Of a stretch of 64,000 nucleotides of DNA, positions 14,180-22,693 are shown piece after piece. The position numbers were made by a program, and so were the translations under genes. Each line of letters opens with the position of its first letter. Position 1 is the first letter of the stretch. The stretch is taken from NCBI RefSeq assembly GCF_004364315.1, contig NZ_SOBR01000002.1, forward strand, positions 186,001 to 250,000. Reading direction: 5' to 3'. The notes beneath the pieces were generated by a model that was not told the DNA's origin, ran no database searches, and saw only the letters and a program-made list of their open reading frames with translations. The stretch comes from Chromohalobacter marismortui (GTDB taxonomy: Bacteria > Pseudomonadota > Gammaproteobacteria > Pseudomonadales > Halomonadaceae).

Positions 14180-15427
14180 TCAGGCTCCACTCGCCTGCTT
14201 GGCTTGGCGCGTCGAGGACGATGGTTCGGCACTCGACGTTTGCTGAGCCGCCGGCGGCGCGTCACGCGCCCCGGGGACCGCCTCCGCCTTGCCATCGAAA
14301 GGCTGAGGCTCGACGACCGCCCCCGGGCTAAGGTTGCCAATATCACTCACCACGACACGATCCCCGGTGTCGAGGCCGGACTTGACGATCATCCACGCCC
14401 CGGCGGTATCACCCAACTGGACAGTACGCGTGCGCACCTTATTTTCCTTGCTCAGCACATAGACCTGCGGGCCCATCAATCCCTGCGTCACGGCAATTTC
14501 CGGCACCGCGTACACATCGTAACGCTTCAGCCCTTCCAGCTTGACGCGCACGAACTGACCGGGCAGGTAGAACCCATCGGGGTTATCGAAAAAGGCATTG
14601 GCCTGGACGGTACTGGTGTTCTCATCGACGCGAGAGCCCAAAAACTGGATGCGTCCGGTCAGGCTATCTTTCGGTGACCCGGGAATCTGCAGGTTGGCGG
14701 TAATCGTTTGCTGATCATTTTCTTGCCGTTGACGACGCAACTGGAAGGCTTCCTCTTGAGGAAGCTGAAAACGCACCTCGAGAGGATCGAGCGGCGTAAT
14801 CGTGGCCAGCTCGGTGCCATCGTTGACGAGATTGCCGAGATTGACCTCGCTAAGACTGATCATGCCCGATGTCGGCGCTTCAATAGTCGTGTAATCGAGA
14901 TCGATACGTGCGCTATCCAGGGCTGCCTGGGCTTGCGCGACATTGGCGCGCGCGACTTTCAGGTCGGCGAGTGCCTGATCACGCTGTTGGACACTGACCG
15001 AGTTCTGCTTCAGCAAGCGTTGATAGCGGTTCGCATTGGCTTGCGCCAACTCGGCGTTGGCCCTGGCGCTCGCCAGGTCCGCCTCACGCTGGCGCACGAT
15101 GGCCTCGTAGACTTCAGGCTCAATCGTGTAAAGCGTCTGGCCCTTCTCCACTCGTTGCCCAGGCTCGAAGTGGCGTTCCTCCAGCATCCCGCTCACGCGT
15201 GCCGCGACGGTGACATCGTGATCGCTACGCAGCATCGCGGGGTAGGACTTGTCGAGTTCGATATCGCGCTTGGCCATTTCCATGACCTGAGCCTTCGTGG
15301 GCGGGGGAGCAGCACTCTGCGCCTGCTGTTGGCCGGCGTCATCGCCGCCGCTGCACCCCATCAGCAGAGCACCCGCCAACGCCACGGCCAAAAAGCCCCG
15401 GCGCTCATTCCCTGTCGTGGATACCAT
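14180..15427 (-). CDS. RND efflux periplasmic adaptor (AcrA/MexA-type lipoprotein)
   Basis: Membrane-fusion protein linking the RND pump to its outer-membrane channel, 415 residues. The signal peptide ends in the lipobox LLMGC, so it is probably lipid-anchored in the inner membrane. A split lipoyl domain flanks an Ala/Gln-rich alpha-hairpin (about residues 95-165), followed by beta-barrel and membrane-proximal domains and a Ser/Ala-rich tail. The ATG at 15427 is preferred because AAGGT lies 8 bases upstream. The ATG at 15457 falls inside a perfect FNR-type box. A TetR/AcrR gene diverges from it and probably represses the operon. Confidence 0.93.
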   Translation of the reverse strand: MVSTTGNERRGFLAVALAGALLMGCSGGDDAGQQQAQSAAPPPTKAQVMEMAKRDIELDKSYPAMLRSDHDVTVAARVSGMLEERHFEPGQRVEKGQTLYTIEPEVYEAIVRQREADLASARANAELAQANANRYQRLLKQNSVSVQQRDQALADLKVARANVAQAQAALDSARIDLDYTTIEAPTSGMISLSEVNLGNLVNDGTELATITPLDPLEVRFQLPQEEAFQLRRQRQENDQQTITANLQIPGSPKDSLTGRIQFLGSRVDENTSTVQANAFFDNPDGFYLPGQFVRVKLEGLKRYDVYAVPEIAVTQGLMGPQVYVLSKENKVRTRTVQLGDTAGAWMIVKSGLDTGDRVVVSDIGNLSPGAVVEPQPFDGKAEAVPGARDAPPAAQQTSSAEPSSSTRQAKQASGA

Positions 15428-15443
15428 CGGTGTTTTACCTTGT

Positions 15444-15457
15444 TTGATCGAGATCAA
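15444..15457. promoter_or_regulatory. Perfect FNR/Anr-type box ahead of the RND pump
   Basis: TTGATCGAGATCAA matches the FNR/Anr consensus TTGAT-N4-ATCAA at all ten defined positions. It lies 17-30 bases upstream of the adaptor start codon, probably downstream of or overlapping the promoter. If bound it could repress under low oxygen. Function is inferred from the match only. Confidence 0.55.
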
Positions 15458-15478
15458 TGATGGCTAAGACTACACGCA

Positions 15479-15494
15479 TACATACATGAATGTA
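15479..15494. promoter_or_regulatory. AcrR/TtgR-like operator in the divergent pump/regulator region
   Basis: TACATACATGAATGTA contains the inverted repeat TACAT-N6-ATGTA and resembles operators of AcrR-type TetR repressors controlling RND pumps (E. coli AcrR and Pseudomonas TtgR sites share TACATACAT or CATGAATGTA parts). It sits midway between the pump operon and its divergent TetR-family gene, as expected for coordinate repression and autoregulation. Confidence 0.6.
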
Positions 15495-15586
15495 AATGCC
15501 ATTCACTTGGGGTATGATGGCAGAAAAGTCTTGCCTTTCGGTGTCCATCGCCATCGTCTAGCCGGATTCATCAACGAGATCACGCC

Positions 15587-16210
15587 ATGCCCCGCAGAAC
15601 CAAAGCCGAAGCCGAAGCCACGCGAGAAGCCTTGCTCGATGCCGCCGAAGACGTTTTCCTCGAAAAGGGCGTCTCACGCACTTCCCTCGAGCATATCGCT
15701 CGCCATGCCGGCATGACGCGAGGCGCCGTGTATTGGCACTTCAAGAACAAGGCCGACCTGTTCCATGCCATGCTCGATCGGGTCAAGATGCCGCTCCAGC
15801 AGATCATCGACGACATCACCGCCGAGCGTCAGGCGTCAGGGCCACTGAACACGCTGCGCCTTGCCACGCTGCATGCCTTCGAAATGCTCGAGCGCCCACG
15901 CTCATGCCGTGTGCATACCATCTTGATTCACCGCTGCGAATTCATCAGCGACATCAACCCCGTGGAACTCCAGAACCGTTTGGCATCGGATTGCCGTGAA
16001 GTCGTGCGGCGCTGTTTTCAGCAGGCGCATGACGAAGGTCTGCTGATCGACGAGGTCACACCCGATGTCGCCACACTGATGCTGCATTCAATGATCGGCG
16101 GTCTGGTGCACGACTGGCTCCGGACGCCCGACAACTATTCGCTCAGCGCACACGGCGGCGAAGCGATCGACAACTTGTTCTATCTCATTACGCGTCACGC
16201 TCAGGTCTAG
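15587..16210 (+). CDS. TetR/AcrR-family repressor of the adjacent RND pump
   Basis: Predicted DNA-binding repressor of 207 residues. The N-terminal helix-turn-helix is clear (TSLEHIARHAGMTRGAVYWHF, about residues 32-52), followed by NKADLFHAML as in AcrR, TtgR and SmeT. The C-terminal domain shows AcrR-like features (SCRVHTILIHRCEF, MIGGLVHDWL) and would bind hydrophobic ligands that release the repressor. It is divergent from the pump genes with an operator-like palindrome between them. Its stop codon overlaps that of the convergent gene: CTAG at 16207-16210 serves both strands. Confidence 0.9.
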   Translation: MPRRTKAEAEATREALLDAAEDVFLEKGVSRTSLEHIARHAGMTRGAVYWHFKNKADLFHAMLDRVKMPLQQIIDDITAERQASGPLNTLRLATLHAFEMLERPRSCRVHTILIHRCEFISDINPVELQNRLASDCREVVRRCFQQAHDEGLLIDEVTPDVATLMLHSMIGGLVHDWLRTPDNYSLSAHGGEAIDNLFYLITRHAQV

Positions 16211-17040
16211 GCTGCTTGCAGGCGTGCGATGGCCCTTTCGACACCCGCACGGTAAGCGCCACCGAACAGCAGCAGGTGGTTGAGCAATGGGTACAGCTGG
16301 AACAATGTTTCACGACGATCCCAATCGTCGGGACGGTCGCCATCCCAGTAAGCCTCGAAGAATGCCTCACCCGGTGAGCCAAACAGTGTCAGCATCCCCA
16401 GATCGACCTCTGGATAATGATAGTAGACGGCGGGATCGATGATGGCCGGCCCCTCGGGCGTGGCGAGCACATTGCCGGACCATAGGTCGCCATGCACGAG
16501 GCTTGGCGACACCTGCGGCAACCATGTCTCGAGCTGATCGGCGACATCTCCCAGCGCATCCAGCATCGCTGCAGGCAGCAAGCCCCGTTCGACACAGGCC
16601 GTGCCCAGCGGCATCAGCCGATGCTCGCGTTGAAACACACGACCATCGTCGCAGGGCGTATTGCGCTGCGCCGTTGGCCCGCAGCGATTATCGCGGGGCC
16701 ACCCGTGACGCTCGCCGTGCACCGCGTGCAACTCGCGTAGTCCTTCGCCCAGCTTCGCCGCATTGCGCTTGCCGCCCGGCGTCAATGCCTCCATGACCAA
16801 CCACTCTCCCTCCTGGGCGATCACCGCCGGCACTTTCAACGCTGTGTTCGCTCGGTGCAAGGCACGCAAGCCTTCGGCTTCGGCAGCCAGGGCCACGGGA
16901 GCGTCGCGCTTGACCACCACCGCCCCCTGATCGGTTTCCAGCCAGGCGACATCGGCGATATCGCCTCCCGCAAGCGCTCGAGGCTCTCCTCGAGCGACCA
17001 GGTGTTGCGATGCCAGCACGGCACGCAGCGACTCCTGCAT
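16207..17040 (-). CDS. Fructosamine kinase family protein (phosphotransferase)
   Basis: Member of the fructosamine/ketosamine-3-kinase branch of the protein-kinase-like fold, 277 residues. Members phosphorylate sugar adducts on amines, which then fall off, a form of protein deglycation; the substrate here is unproven. The catalytic loop LVHGDLWSGNVL and the metal-binding segment AIIDPAVYYHYPEVDLGM match the family closely. The N-terminal lobe has the nucleotide-binding Lys in GAVVVKRD. The ATG at 17040 follows GGGAGG, while a longer frame upstream lacks family similarity. It overlaps the stop of the convergent TetR-type gene and lies 49 bases downstream of the K+ antiporter gene. Confidence 0.85.
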   Translation of the reverse strand: MQESLRAVLASQHLVARGEPRALAGGDIADVAWLETDQGAVVVKRDAPVALAAEAEGLRALHRANTALKVPAVIAQEGEWLVMEALTPGGKRNAAKLGEGLRELHAVHGERHGWPRDNRCGPTAQRNTPCDDGRVFQREHRLMPLGTACVERGLLPAAMLDALGDVADQLETWLPQVSPSLVHGDLWSGNVLATPEGPAIIDPAVYYHYPEVDLGMLTLFGSPGEAFFEAYWDGDRPDDWDRRETLFQLYPLLNHLLLFGGAYRAGVERAIARLQAA

Positions 17041-17089
17041 ATTGGCCTCCCTCTCGATTGCTGCTTGCCTTGCATGCCCCGCGGCGTGT

Positions 17090-18922
17090 TCAGCGCTCCT
17101 CCGGCACGGATGTGCTCGTCGTACCTGATGGCGACGCGGCATCGCCAGCCTCCTTGACGCGCCGCTGCTTCAACTCTTGCTGGAACAGCGCCTGAAACTC
17201 AGCGATGGCTTCATGCTCGGTCTTTCTCAAGGTTTCTAAATCATGACGATGTTCGTAGGACGATGCCAGTAATTGGTTATCGAAGTCACGGAAGGTGCGT
17301 ACGGCTTCCAGCGCATTGGAGCCAGGGTAGCCGAGGCCCTTGAGTACTTCCACGCTCATCTCCATGCTCGAGGCAAACGTCTCGCGTACGACGGTATCGA
17401 CGCCGAGCTCCATCAACTGCCAGGCATGATGGCGATTACGCGCGCGGGCGAAGATTTTGACTTGCGGATAATGACTGCGCACCATCCTCGCAATGGTGAG
17501 TGCCGCCTCCTCGTCGTCGACGGCGATCACCAACATCTTGGCTTGAGGGAGGCCCGCCGAGCGCAAGACATCGAGACGCGCGGCGTCGGCATAATAGATA
17601 CGCGAACCGAAACGGCGAATGAACTCTACTTGGGCGATATTGGGGTCGAGCGCGGTGAAGTTGATGCCCTGCAACTTGAGCACGCGCGCCACCATTTGCC
17701 CGAAGCGTCCCAGCCCCGCGATCAGGACCGACGGTGTCTCGTCGCCGAAGTCCTTGTCATAGGGGCGGCTCTCTTTCATCCACAGAGCAAGCCGATCACC
17801 GCCACGATAGAGGAAGGGCGTTAGCGCCATGCTCAAGGTCACCGCCGCGATGCACAAGCTGGCGATTCGCTGATCGAATACCCCCGCGCCCACCGCCGCG
17901 CTAAGCAGCACGAAGTCGAACTCGCCGCCCTGGGCAATCACCGTCGCCAAGCGCGGGATCTCCTGGCGTGGCAGGCGCGCCACCACTCCCACCAGTGTAA
18001 TGACGATCAGCTTGGCCGCCAGTAACCCGAGGGTGATGCCCAGCACCCACCATACATTGTCGAACACCAGCGCCAAGTCGACCGACATGCCTACGGCAAT
18101 GAAGAACAGCCCCAGCAGGATGCCCTTGAAGGGCTCGATATTGGCTTCCAATTCATGCCGATACGCTGTATCCGCCAGCATGACACCACCGAGGAAGGCC
18201 CCCAGCGCCATGGACAAGCCGGCCCACTCCATGACCAGCGCCATGGTGAGCACCATGAACAACGCCGCAGCAGTGAATACTTCATGCACCCCGCTGCGCG
18301 CGATGAGCGCCAGAACGCGAGGAAAGACCAGGCGCCCGAAGACGATCGCCGCCAGCACCATGCCCACGGCCTTGCCGATGTCGCCCCACATCGCTCCACC
18401 GTGACCACTCAGATCGCCCGCGAATAATGGCAGCAGGGCGAGTAGCGGAATGACCGCCAGATCCTGGAAGAGCAGGATGGAGAACGCCGTCTGACCGTGA
18501 GGTGTCGCCAGACGGTGCTGCTCATTGAGCAGCTGCAGGGCGAATGCCGTGGAGGACAGCGCCAGGATCAACCCCAGCAATACCGCGAGTTCCCATGACA
18601 GCCCCAACGCCCACCCGATGGGCGTCAACAGCATGCCACATGCCAGCAATTGCAGGATCCCCAAGCCGAACAGGTGCTTGCGCATGCCCCACAATCGCGC
18701 GGGCTCCATTTCGAGACCGATGAGGAACAACAGCATCACCACGCCGAACTCGGAGAAATGCAACACCTCTTCAGGCTCGGCAATGAAACCGAGCACGGAC
18801 GGCCCCAGCAGCAGCCCCACGGCCAGATAGCCGAGTATCGAGCCCAGCCCCAGGCGTTGAAACAGCGGCACGGCGATGATGGATACACCCAGCAGCACCG
18901 CTGCTTCATAGAAAAAATTCAT
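17090..18922 (-). CDS. Kef-type K+/H+ antiporter (CPA2 family) with TrkA-N domain
   Basis: Predicted inner-membrane cation:proton antiporter of 610 residues. Residues 1-380 form about 12-13 transmembrane helices of the CPA2 fold (LGSILGYLAVGLLLGPSVLGF near the start). After the membrane domain a Rossmann fold starts at VLIAGLGRFGQMVARVL and forms a TrkA-N/RCK nucleotide-binding regulatory domain. The C terminus is charged and helical. The architecture is that of glutathione-gated KefB/KefC; whether it is gated by glutathione conjugates cannot be read here. It is probably transcribed with the downstream fructosamine kinase-like gene. Confidence 0.88.
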   Translation of the reverse strand: MNFFYEAAVLLGVSIIAVPLFQRLGLGSILGYLAVGLLLGPSVLGFIAEPEEVLHFSEFGVVMLLFLIGLEMEPARLWGMRKHLFGLGILQLLACGMLLTPIGWALGLSWELAVLLGLILALSSTAFALQLLNEQHRLATPHGQTAFSILLFQDLAVIPLLALLPLFAGDLSGHGGAMWGDIGKAVGMVLAAIVFGRLVFPRVLALIARSGVHEVFTAAALFMVLTMALVMEWAGLSMALGAFLGGVMLADTAYRHELEANIEPFKGILLGLFFIAVGMSVDLALVFDNVWWVLGITLGLLAAKLIVITLVGVVARLPRQEIPRLATVIAQGGEFDFVLLSAAVGAGVFDQRIASLCIAAVTLSMALTPFLYRGGDRLALWMKESRPYDKDFGDETPSVLIAGLGRFGQMVARVLKLQGINFTALDPNIAQVEFIRRFGSRIYYADAARLDVLRSAGLPQAKMLVIAVDDEEAALTIARMVRSHYPQVKIFARARNRHHAWQLMELGVDTVVRETFASSMEMSVEVLKGLGYPGSNALEAVRTFRDFDNQLLASSYEHRHDLETLRKTEHEAIAEFQALFQQELKQRRVKEAGDAASPSGTTSTSVPEER

Positions 18923-18986
18923 GCGCTAGCGTTCCTCATATACGCTTTCCGTGATCGCACCGCGGTAGGTGTTCGACTGACAGCTG

Positions 18987-20132
18987 CTACTCATTATACG
19001 TGCGAAACGGCAAGCGCTCTCGGCATGCCAGGCGATAGTGGGCCATGGCCTGGCGCTCCTCGACGCAGAACCGCGCTACCGCCTCGCGAAATCCGGCATG
19101 TGGCAAGTAATGAAGCGAAGTACTCCGTTCGGGCGAGAAGCCACGCAGCAACTTGTGCTCACCCTGGGTACCGGGATCGAAGCGTTGCAGGCCCTGTTCC
19201 AGGCAATATTCGATGCCTTGGTAATAGCATGCTTCGAAGTGTAGACAGTCGGCCATGACTTCACTGCCCCAATAGCGTCCAAACAACGTATCACCGCCCT
19301 GCAGATAGAGCGCCGCGGCGACAGGCGTATCCCCCTGTCGCGCTTGCACCAGCATGAGGGCTTCGCCCATCGTCGCGCGCAGCCGGGTAAAGAATGCTTC
19401 ACTGAGATAGGGCAGCTGTCCGCGCTCGAGATAGGTGATACGGTAACAGCGATAGAAATGTGCCAACGCGGCGGCATCGATATCGTTCCCACTCAGGCGA
19501 TGCAGGCTCACCCCTTGTTCGGCGACCTTGCGCCGTTCGCGGCGAATCTCCTTGCGCCGCTTCCCCACCATCGACGCCAGAAAGCCCTCGAAATCACCGT
19601 AGTGGGCATCGCGCCACTCGAAACGCACCGCCTCACGTCGCAGCAAGGCCGGCCACTGTGCTTGCCACTGAGTGACTTCCTGCTCATCGGCAAACAGCAG
19701 ATGCCAGCTCGACACGTCGTTGCCCCGTTCCTCCAGAAAGGCCGCCACCGCTTGCATGGCCTGGGCACGCGAGATGTCGGATGCCACGATCAGGCGTGGA
19801 CCGACAGCAGGCGTGAAGGGAATGGCGCTCAACCGCTTGGGGTAATACCGTCCGCCGGCACGCTCCCAGGCATCGGCCCAGCTCCAATCGAAGACATATT
19901 CGCCGAAGGAATGCGTCTTGAGATAATGCGGTAACACACCCACCAGACGTGCGTCCTGCCACAGCGAGAGATGGCGAGGCGACCAGCCACTCTCGGCGTC
20001 TACACAGCCGGTACTTTCCAGCGCATCCAGAAACTCGTGCCGCAGGAAAGGATAGCGGCTCCCCACCAATGCGTTCCATGTGTCGAGCGGGACCTCGGCT
20101 ACGCGCGGCAGTTCCCGTATCGTCAAGCCCAT
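18987..20132 (-). CDS. GNAT/FemAB-like acyltransferase family protein (COG3146 type)
   Basis: Protein of 381 residues from a conserved proteobacterial family with a GNAT-like fold, often annotated as N-acetyltransferase or peptidoglycan-biosynthesis-related; the true substrate is unknown. Recognisable family segments are YPFLRHEFLDALE, HSFGEYVFDWSWADAWERAG and RFDPGTQGEHKLLRGFSP. It appears soluble. The start is chosen at 20132 (second of two adjacent ATGs) because GGGAGG lies 7 bases upstream; longer frames have no ribosome site. It is monocistronic and divergent from the small DUF4190-like gene. Confidence 0.8.
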   Translation of the reverse strand: MGLTIRELPRVAEVPLDTWNALVGSRYPFLRHEFLDALESTGCVDAESGWSPRHLSLWQDARLVGVLPHYLKTHSFGEYVFDWSWADAWERAGGRYYPKRLSAIPFTPAVGPRLIVASDISRAQAMQAVAAFLEERGNDVSSWHLLFADEQEVTQWQAQWPALLRREAVRFEWRDAHYGDFEGFLASMVGKRRKEIRRERRKVAEQGVSLHRLSGNDIDAAALAHFYRCYRITYLERGQLPYLSEAFFTRLRATMGEALMLVQARQGDTPVAAALYLQGGDTLFGRYWGSEVMADCLHFEACYYQGIEYCLEQGLQRFDPGTQGEHKLLRGFSPERSTSLHYLPHAGFREAVARFCVEERQAMAHYRLACRERLPFRTYNE

Positions 20133-20209
20133 CATCACGCCTCCCGAAGCGGATTCCCGAACATCACGGCTCATGCTAGGGTGAGGCCAACCCACTTTTG
20201 GAGCAAGCG

Positions 20210-20506
20210 ATGCCCCGCGTCACGCCCGTGCCTTCCAAGCCGCCTCCCACTCCACAGTTCAATAGCATGGCGCTGGTCGCTTTTGCGCTCAGCGTGCTGG
20301 GAATCTTCGTGCTGCCCAGTGCCTTGGGGGGTGTCGTCTGCGGCCATCTGGCGCGCCGACAAATCCGTCGCACCGGCGAACAAGGCGACGCCTGGGCGCT
20401 GGCGGCCCTCATTCTCGGCTATTTGCTGCTTCTGCTGTCCATCGCAGGCTTGTTAGTGTTTGGCGGTGTCATGATCACCATGTTCGGTGTCATGAGCTTC
20501 ATGTGA
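20210..20506 (+). CDS. Small membrane protein, DUF4190-like
   Basis: Protein of 98 residues with a short Pro-rich cytoplasmic head (PVPSKPPPTPQFNS) and two hydrophobic helices (about residues 22-45 and 65-92) joined by a basic loop (GHLARRQIRRTGEQGD). This layout is typical of DUF4190-type small membrane proteins, where the loop reads GHIALRQIRRTGE or similar. Function is unknown. GGAG lies 6 bases before the ATG at 20210; a TTG 12 bases upstream in frame overlaps this site and is rejected. Confidence 0.7.
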   Translation: MPRVTPVPSKPPPTPQFNSMALVAFALSVLGIFVLPSALGGVVCGHLARRQIRRTGEQGDAWALAALILGYLLLLLSIAGLLVFGGVMITMFGVMSFM

Positions 20507-20607
20507 ACAGTGCACCAACGATCTCCGGACTGGCAGCAGTGGTGCCCATTGCGTAGCTGCGCTAAGCTGGCGCTCCTGTTCCGGAACCTCGCAGTATAGG
20601 ATGCACG

Positions 20608-21780
20608 ATGCTGGATTCGCTCCTCGACAACGATTTTTACAAGTTCACCATGCAGAGCGCCGTCATCAAGCGCTTTCCTTACGCGCGAGCTCGCTATGCG
20701 TTCATCAACCGGGGCGACCACGCCTTTCCTCCTGGTTTTGCCGAACGACTGCGTGAAGCAGTGGACGCCATGGCGAATCTGTCGCTGACGCTCGAGGAAA
20801 AGCGTTACCTGGAACGTACTTGCCCCTACCTCGACCCGACCTACCTCGATTTTCTTTCGGGGTTCCACTACGACCCCGGCGAGGTCGAGATCTTTCAGGA
20901 AGGCGGGCACTTTACGCTACGCATCGAAGGCCTCTGGTATCGCACCATTCTTTGGGAAGTGCCCCTGATGGCACTGATCAGCGAGATCTGGTATCAGATG
21001 GGGGATGGTCAGCGCGATACCGATGAAATCATCGACGCCCGTACACGCGACAAGATCGAGCATTACAAGCGCCTGGGCCTCAAGATTGCCGAATTCGGTA
21101 CGCGTCGACGCTACTCCTACGACGTACACGACCGCGTCGTGGCATCGCTGCGCCACCACGGCGGCGACACCTTTTCCGGTTCGAGCAACGTGCATTTGGC
21201 CATGCGTCATGGCGTCAAGCCGATCGGCACCCATGCCCACGAGTGGTTCATGTTTCACGGCGCGCGCTTCGGGTTCAAGATGGCCACCAGCCTGGCCTTG
21301 GAGCATTGGGTGGATGTCTATCGCGGCGACCTGGGCATCGCGCTGACCGACACCTTTACCTCGGCCACCTTCTTCGACAGCTTCGACAAGAAGTTCGCCA
21401 AGCTCTTCGATGGCGTGCGTCACGACAGCGGCGATCCACTCGAATTTGCGGCCGCCACCATCGCGCATTACCAACGCATGGGCATCGACCCGCGCACCAA
21501 GACGATCATCTTCTCCGACGCCCTGACCCCCGAACGCGTGGAGCGCATCGACAACTTCTGTCGTGGCCGCATCACCACCGCATTTGGCATCGGTACCAAC
21601 TTCACCAACGATGTCGGCGTCACGCCCATGAACATGGTCATCAAGATGACCGAGGCACGCCCTGAGGGCCAGCACTGGATCCCCGTCATCAAGCTCTCGG
21701 ACGTTCCTGACAAGAACACCGGTGACGCCGACATGATCGAGCTCGCCAAACGCGTGCTAGCCCTCTCCCGGCGAGCCTGA
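20608..21780 (+). CDS. pncB: Nicotinate phosphoribosyltransferase PncB
   Basis: Salvages nicotinate: nicotinate + PRPP + ATP gives nicotinate mononucleotide for NAD synthesis (Preiss-Handler route). The 390-residue length is standard. Conserved family segments include LLDNDFYKFTMQSAVIK at the N terminus, FSGSSNVHLAMRHGVKPIGT, the THAHEWFMFHG segment containing conserved histidines, GVRHDSGDP, and FGIGTNFTND in the phosphate-binding region. It appears to be a single-gene unit convergent with the dienelactone hydrolase gene. No clear operator was seen in the 100 bases upstream. Confidence 0.96.
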   Translation: MLDSLLDNDFYKFTMQSAVIKRFPYARARYAFINRGDHAFPPGFAERLREAVDAMANLSLTLEEKRYLERTCPYLDPTYLDFLSGFHYDPGEVEIFQEGGHFTLRIEGLWYRTILWEVPLMALISEIWYQMGDGQRDTDEIIDARTRDKIEHYKRLGLKIAEFGTRRRYSYDVHDRVVASLRHHGGDTFSGSSNVHLAMRHGVKPIGTHAHEWFMFHGARFGFKMATSLALEHWVDVYRGDLGIALTDTFTSATFFDSFDKKFAKLFDGVRHDSGDPLEFAAATIAHYQRMGIDPRTKTIIFSDALTPERVERIDNFCRGRITTAFGIGTNFTNDVGVTPMNMVIKMTEARPEGQHWIPVIKLSDVPDKNTGDADMIELAKRVLALSRRA

Positions 21781-21804
21781 TACGTCCCGCCGTCAGGTTG
21801 CTTA

Positions 21805-22611
21805 TCAGTCCTTGTTGAGTGCGCGATCCAAGGCGACCAACGCGGCCTGCCAGGATGCCGCGTCGGCGGCGGCGTCATAGGCCAGGGGCAACTCGAACTC
21901 CTTGGCTTGGGCATCGGATGCCGGATTGCTGAAGCCATGCTTGGCACCGGGGTATTGAACCACCCTAACCTCGGCGCCTTGCTCGCTCAACGTGGCCGCC
22001 ATCGACTCCAATGCCTGCGTTTTCACCAACGGATCGTCCGCACCATTGTGGATCTGCACGATGCCATCGAAGGGTTGCGGATTGGATACCGCCTGGGTGG
22101 GACTCCCATGAAAGCTGATCGCCGCTTCGATGGGCATGCCCGCCAGCGCCATGTTCATGACGATGCCGCCGCCGAAGCAATAGCCGATCGCGGCCATGCC
22201 TCCATCGCTGACATACGGCTGCTGGCGAAGCTTCGCCATGGCCGCCTCGAGACTCGCGCGCGCCGTCGGCCAATCGCTCATGACACGCTGGGAAAACGCC
22301 TTGGCATCCTGCGGATGCGCCGCTGTCTTGCCGTTGCCATACATATCCACCGCCAGGGCGACGAAGCCGAGTGCCGCCAACTGATCGGCCCGTGACTTGG
22401 CGTAATCGTTGAGCCCCCACCATTCGTGCACCAACAATACGGCCGGACGCGGCTCATCGTCGTTGACGTTACGCGCCAGATACCCCTTGTACACCTCGCC
22501 ACCAGTGGCGTATTCGAACGTCTCGCCGACGACCTTCGGGCCTTGCACGGCCTCGGCCCAGGCCCCGACGCTCAGCATGCCCAGCAAGCAGGCCAACAGA
22601 ATTCGCAGCAT
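21805..22611 (-). CDS. Dienelactone hydrolase family protein, probably periplasmic
   Basis: Alpha/beta hydrolase of 268 residues with an N-terminal signal peptide (MLRILLACLLGMLSVGAWA). The DLH family nucleophile elbow is IGYCFGGG, with Cys as nucleophile; the acid and His are in DDPLVKTQ and AKHGFSNP. HEWWGLND near residue 70 is a family hallmark. Substrate is unknown; secretion of such proteins is fairly common but most biochemically known DLHs are cytoplasmic. The start at 22611 is supported by AAGGAG and by the signal peptide; the longer upstream frame is rejected. Confidence 0.88.
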   Translation of the reverse strand: MLRILLACLLGMLSVGAWAEAVQGPKVVGETFEYATGGEVYKGYLARNVNDDEPRPAVLLVHEWWGLNDYAKSRADQLAALGFVALAVDMYGNGKTAAHPQDAKAFSQRVMSDWPTARASLEAAMAKLRQQPYVSDGGMAAIGYCFGGGIVMNMALAGMPIEAAISFHGSPTQAVSNPQPFDGIVQIHNGADDPLVKTQALESMAATLSEQGAEVRVVQYPGAKHGFSNPASDAQAKEFELPLAYDAAADAASWQAALVALDRALNKD

Positions 22612-22693
22612 GTTTTTCTCCTTGATCCTTGCATCGTGTCCAGGTAAAGCTCGCCGATACGGCATATGAGTACCCAATGATTGCATCACCTGC

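Noticed and set aside
20198-20209. TTG start extending the DUF4190-like gene by four codons
   Set aside because: The bases overlap the ribosome-binding site of the ATG at 20210.
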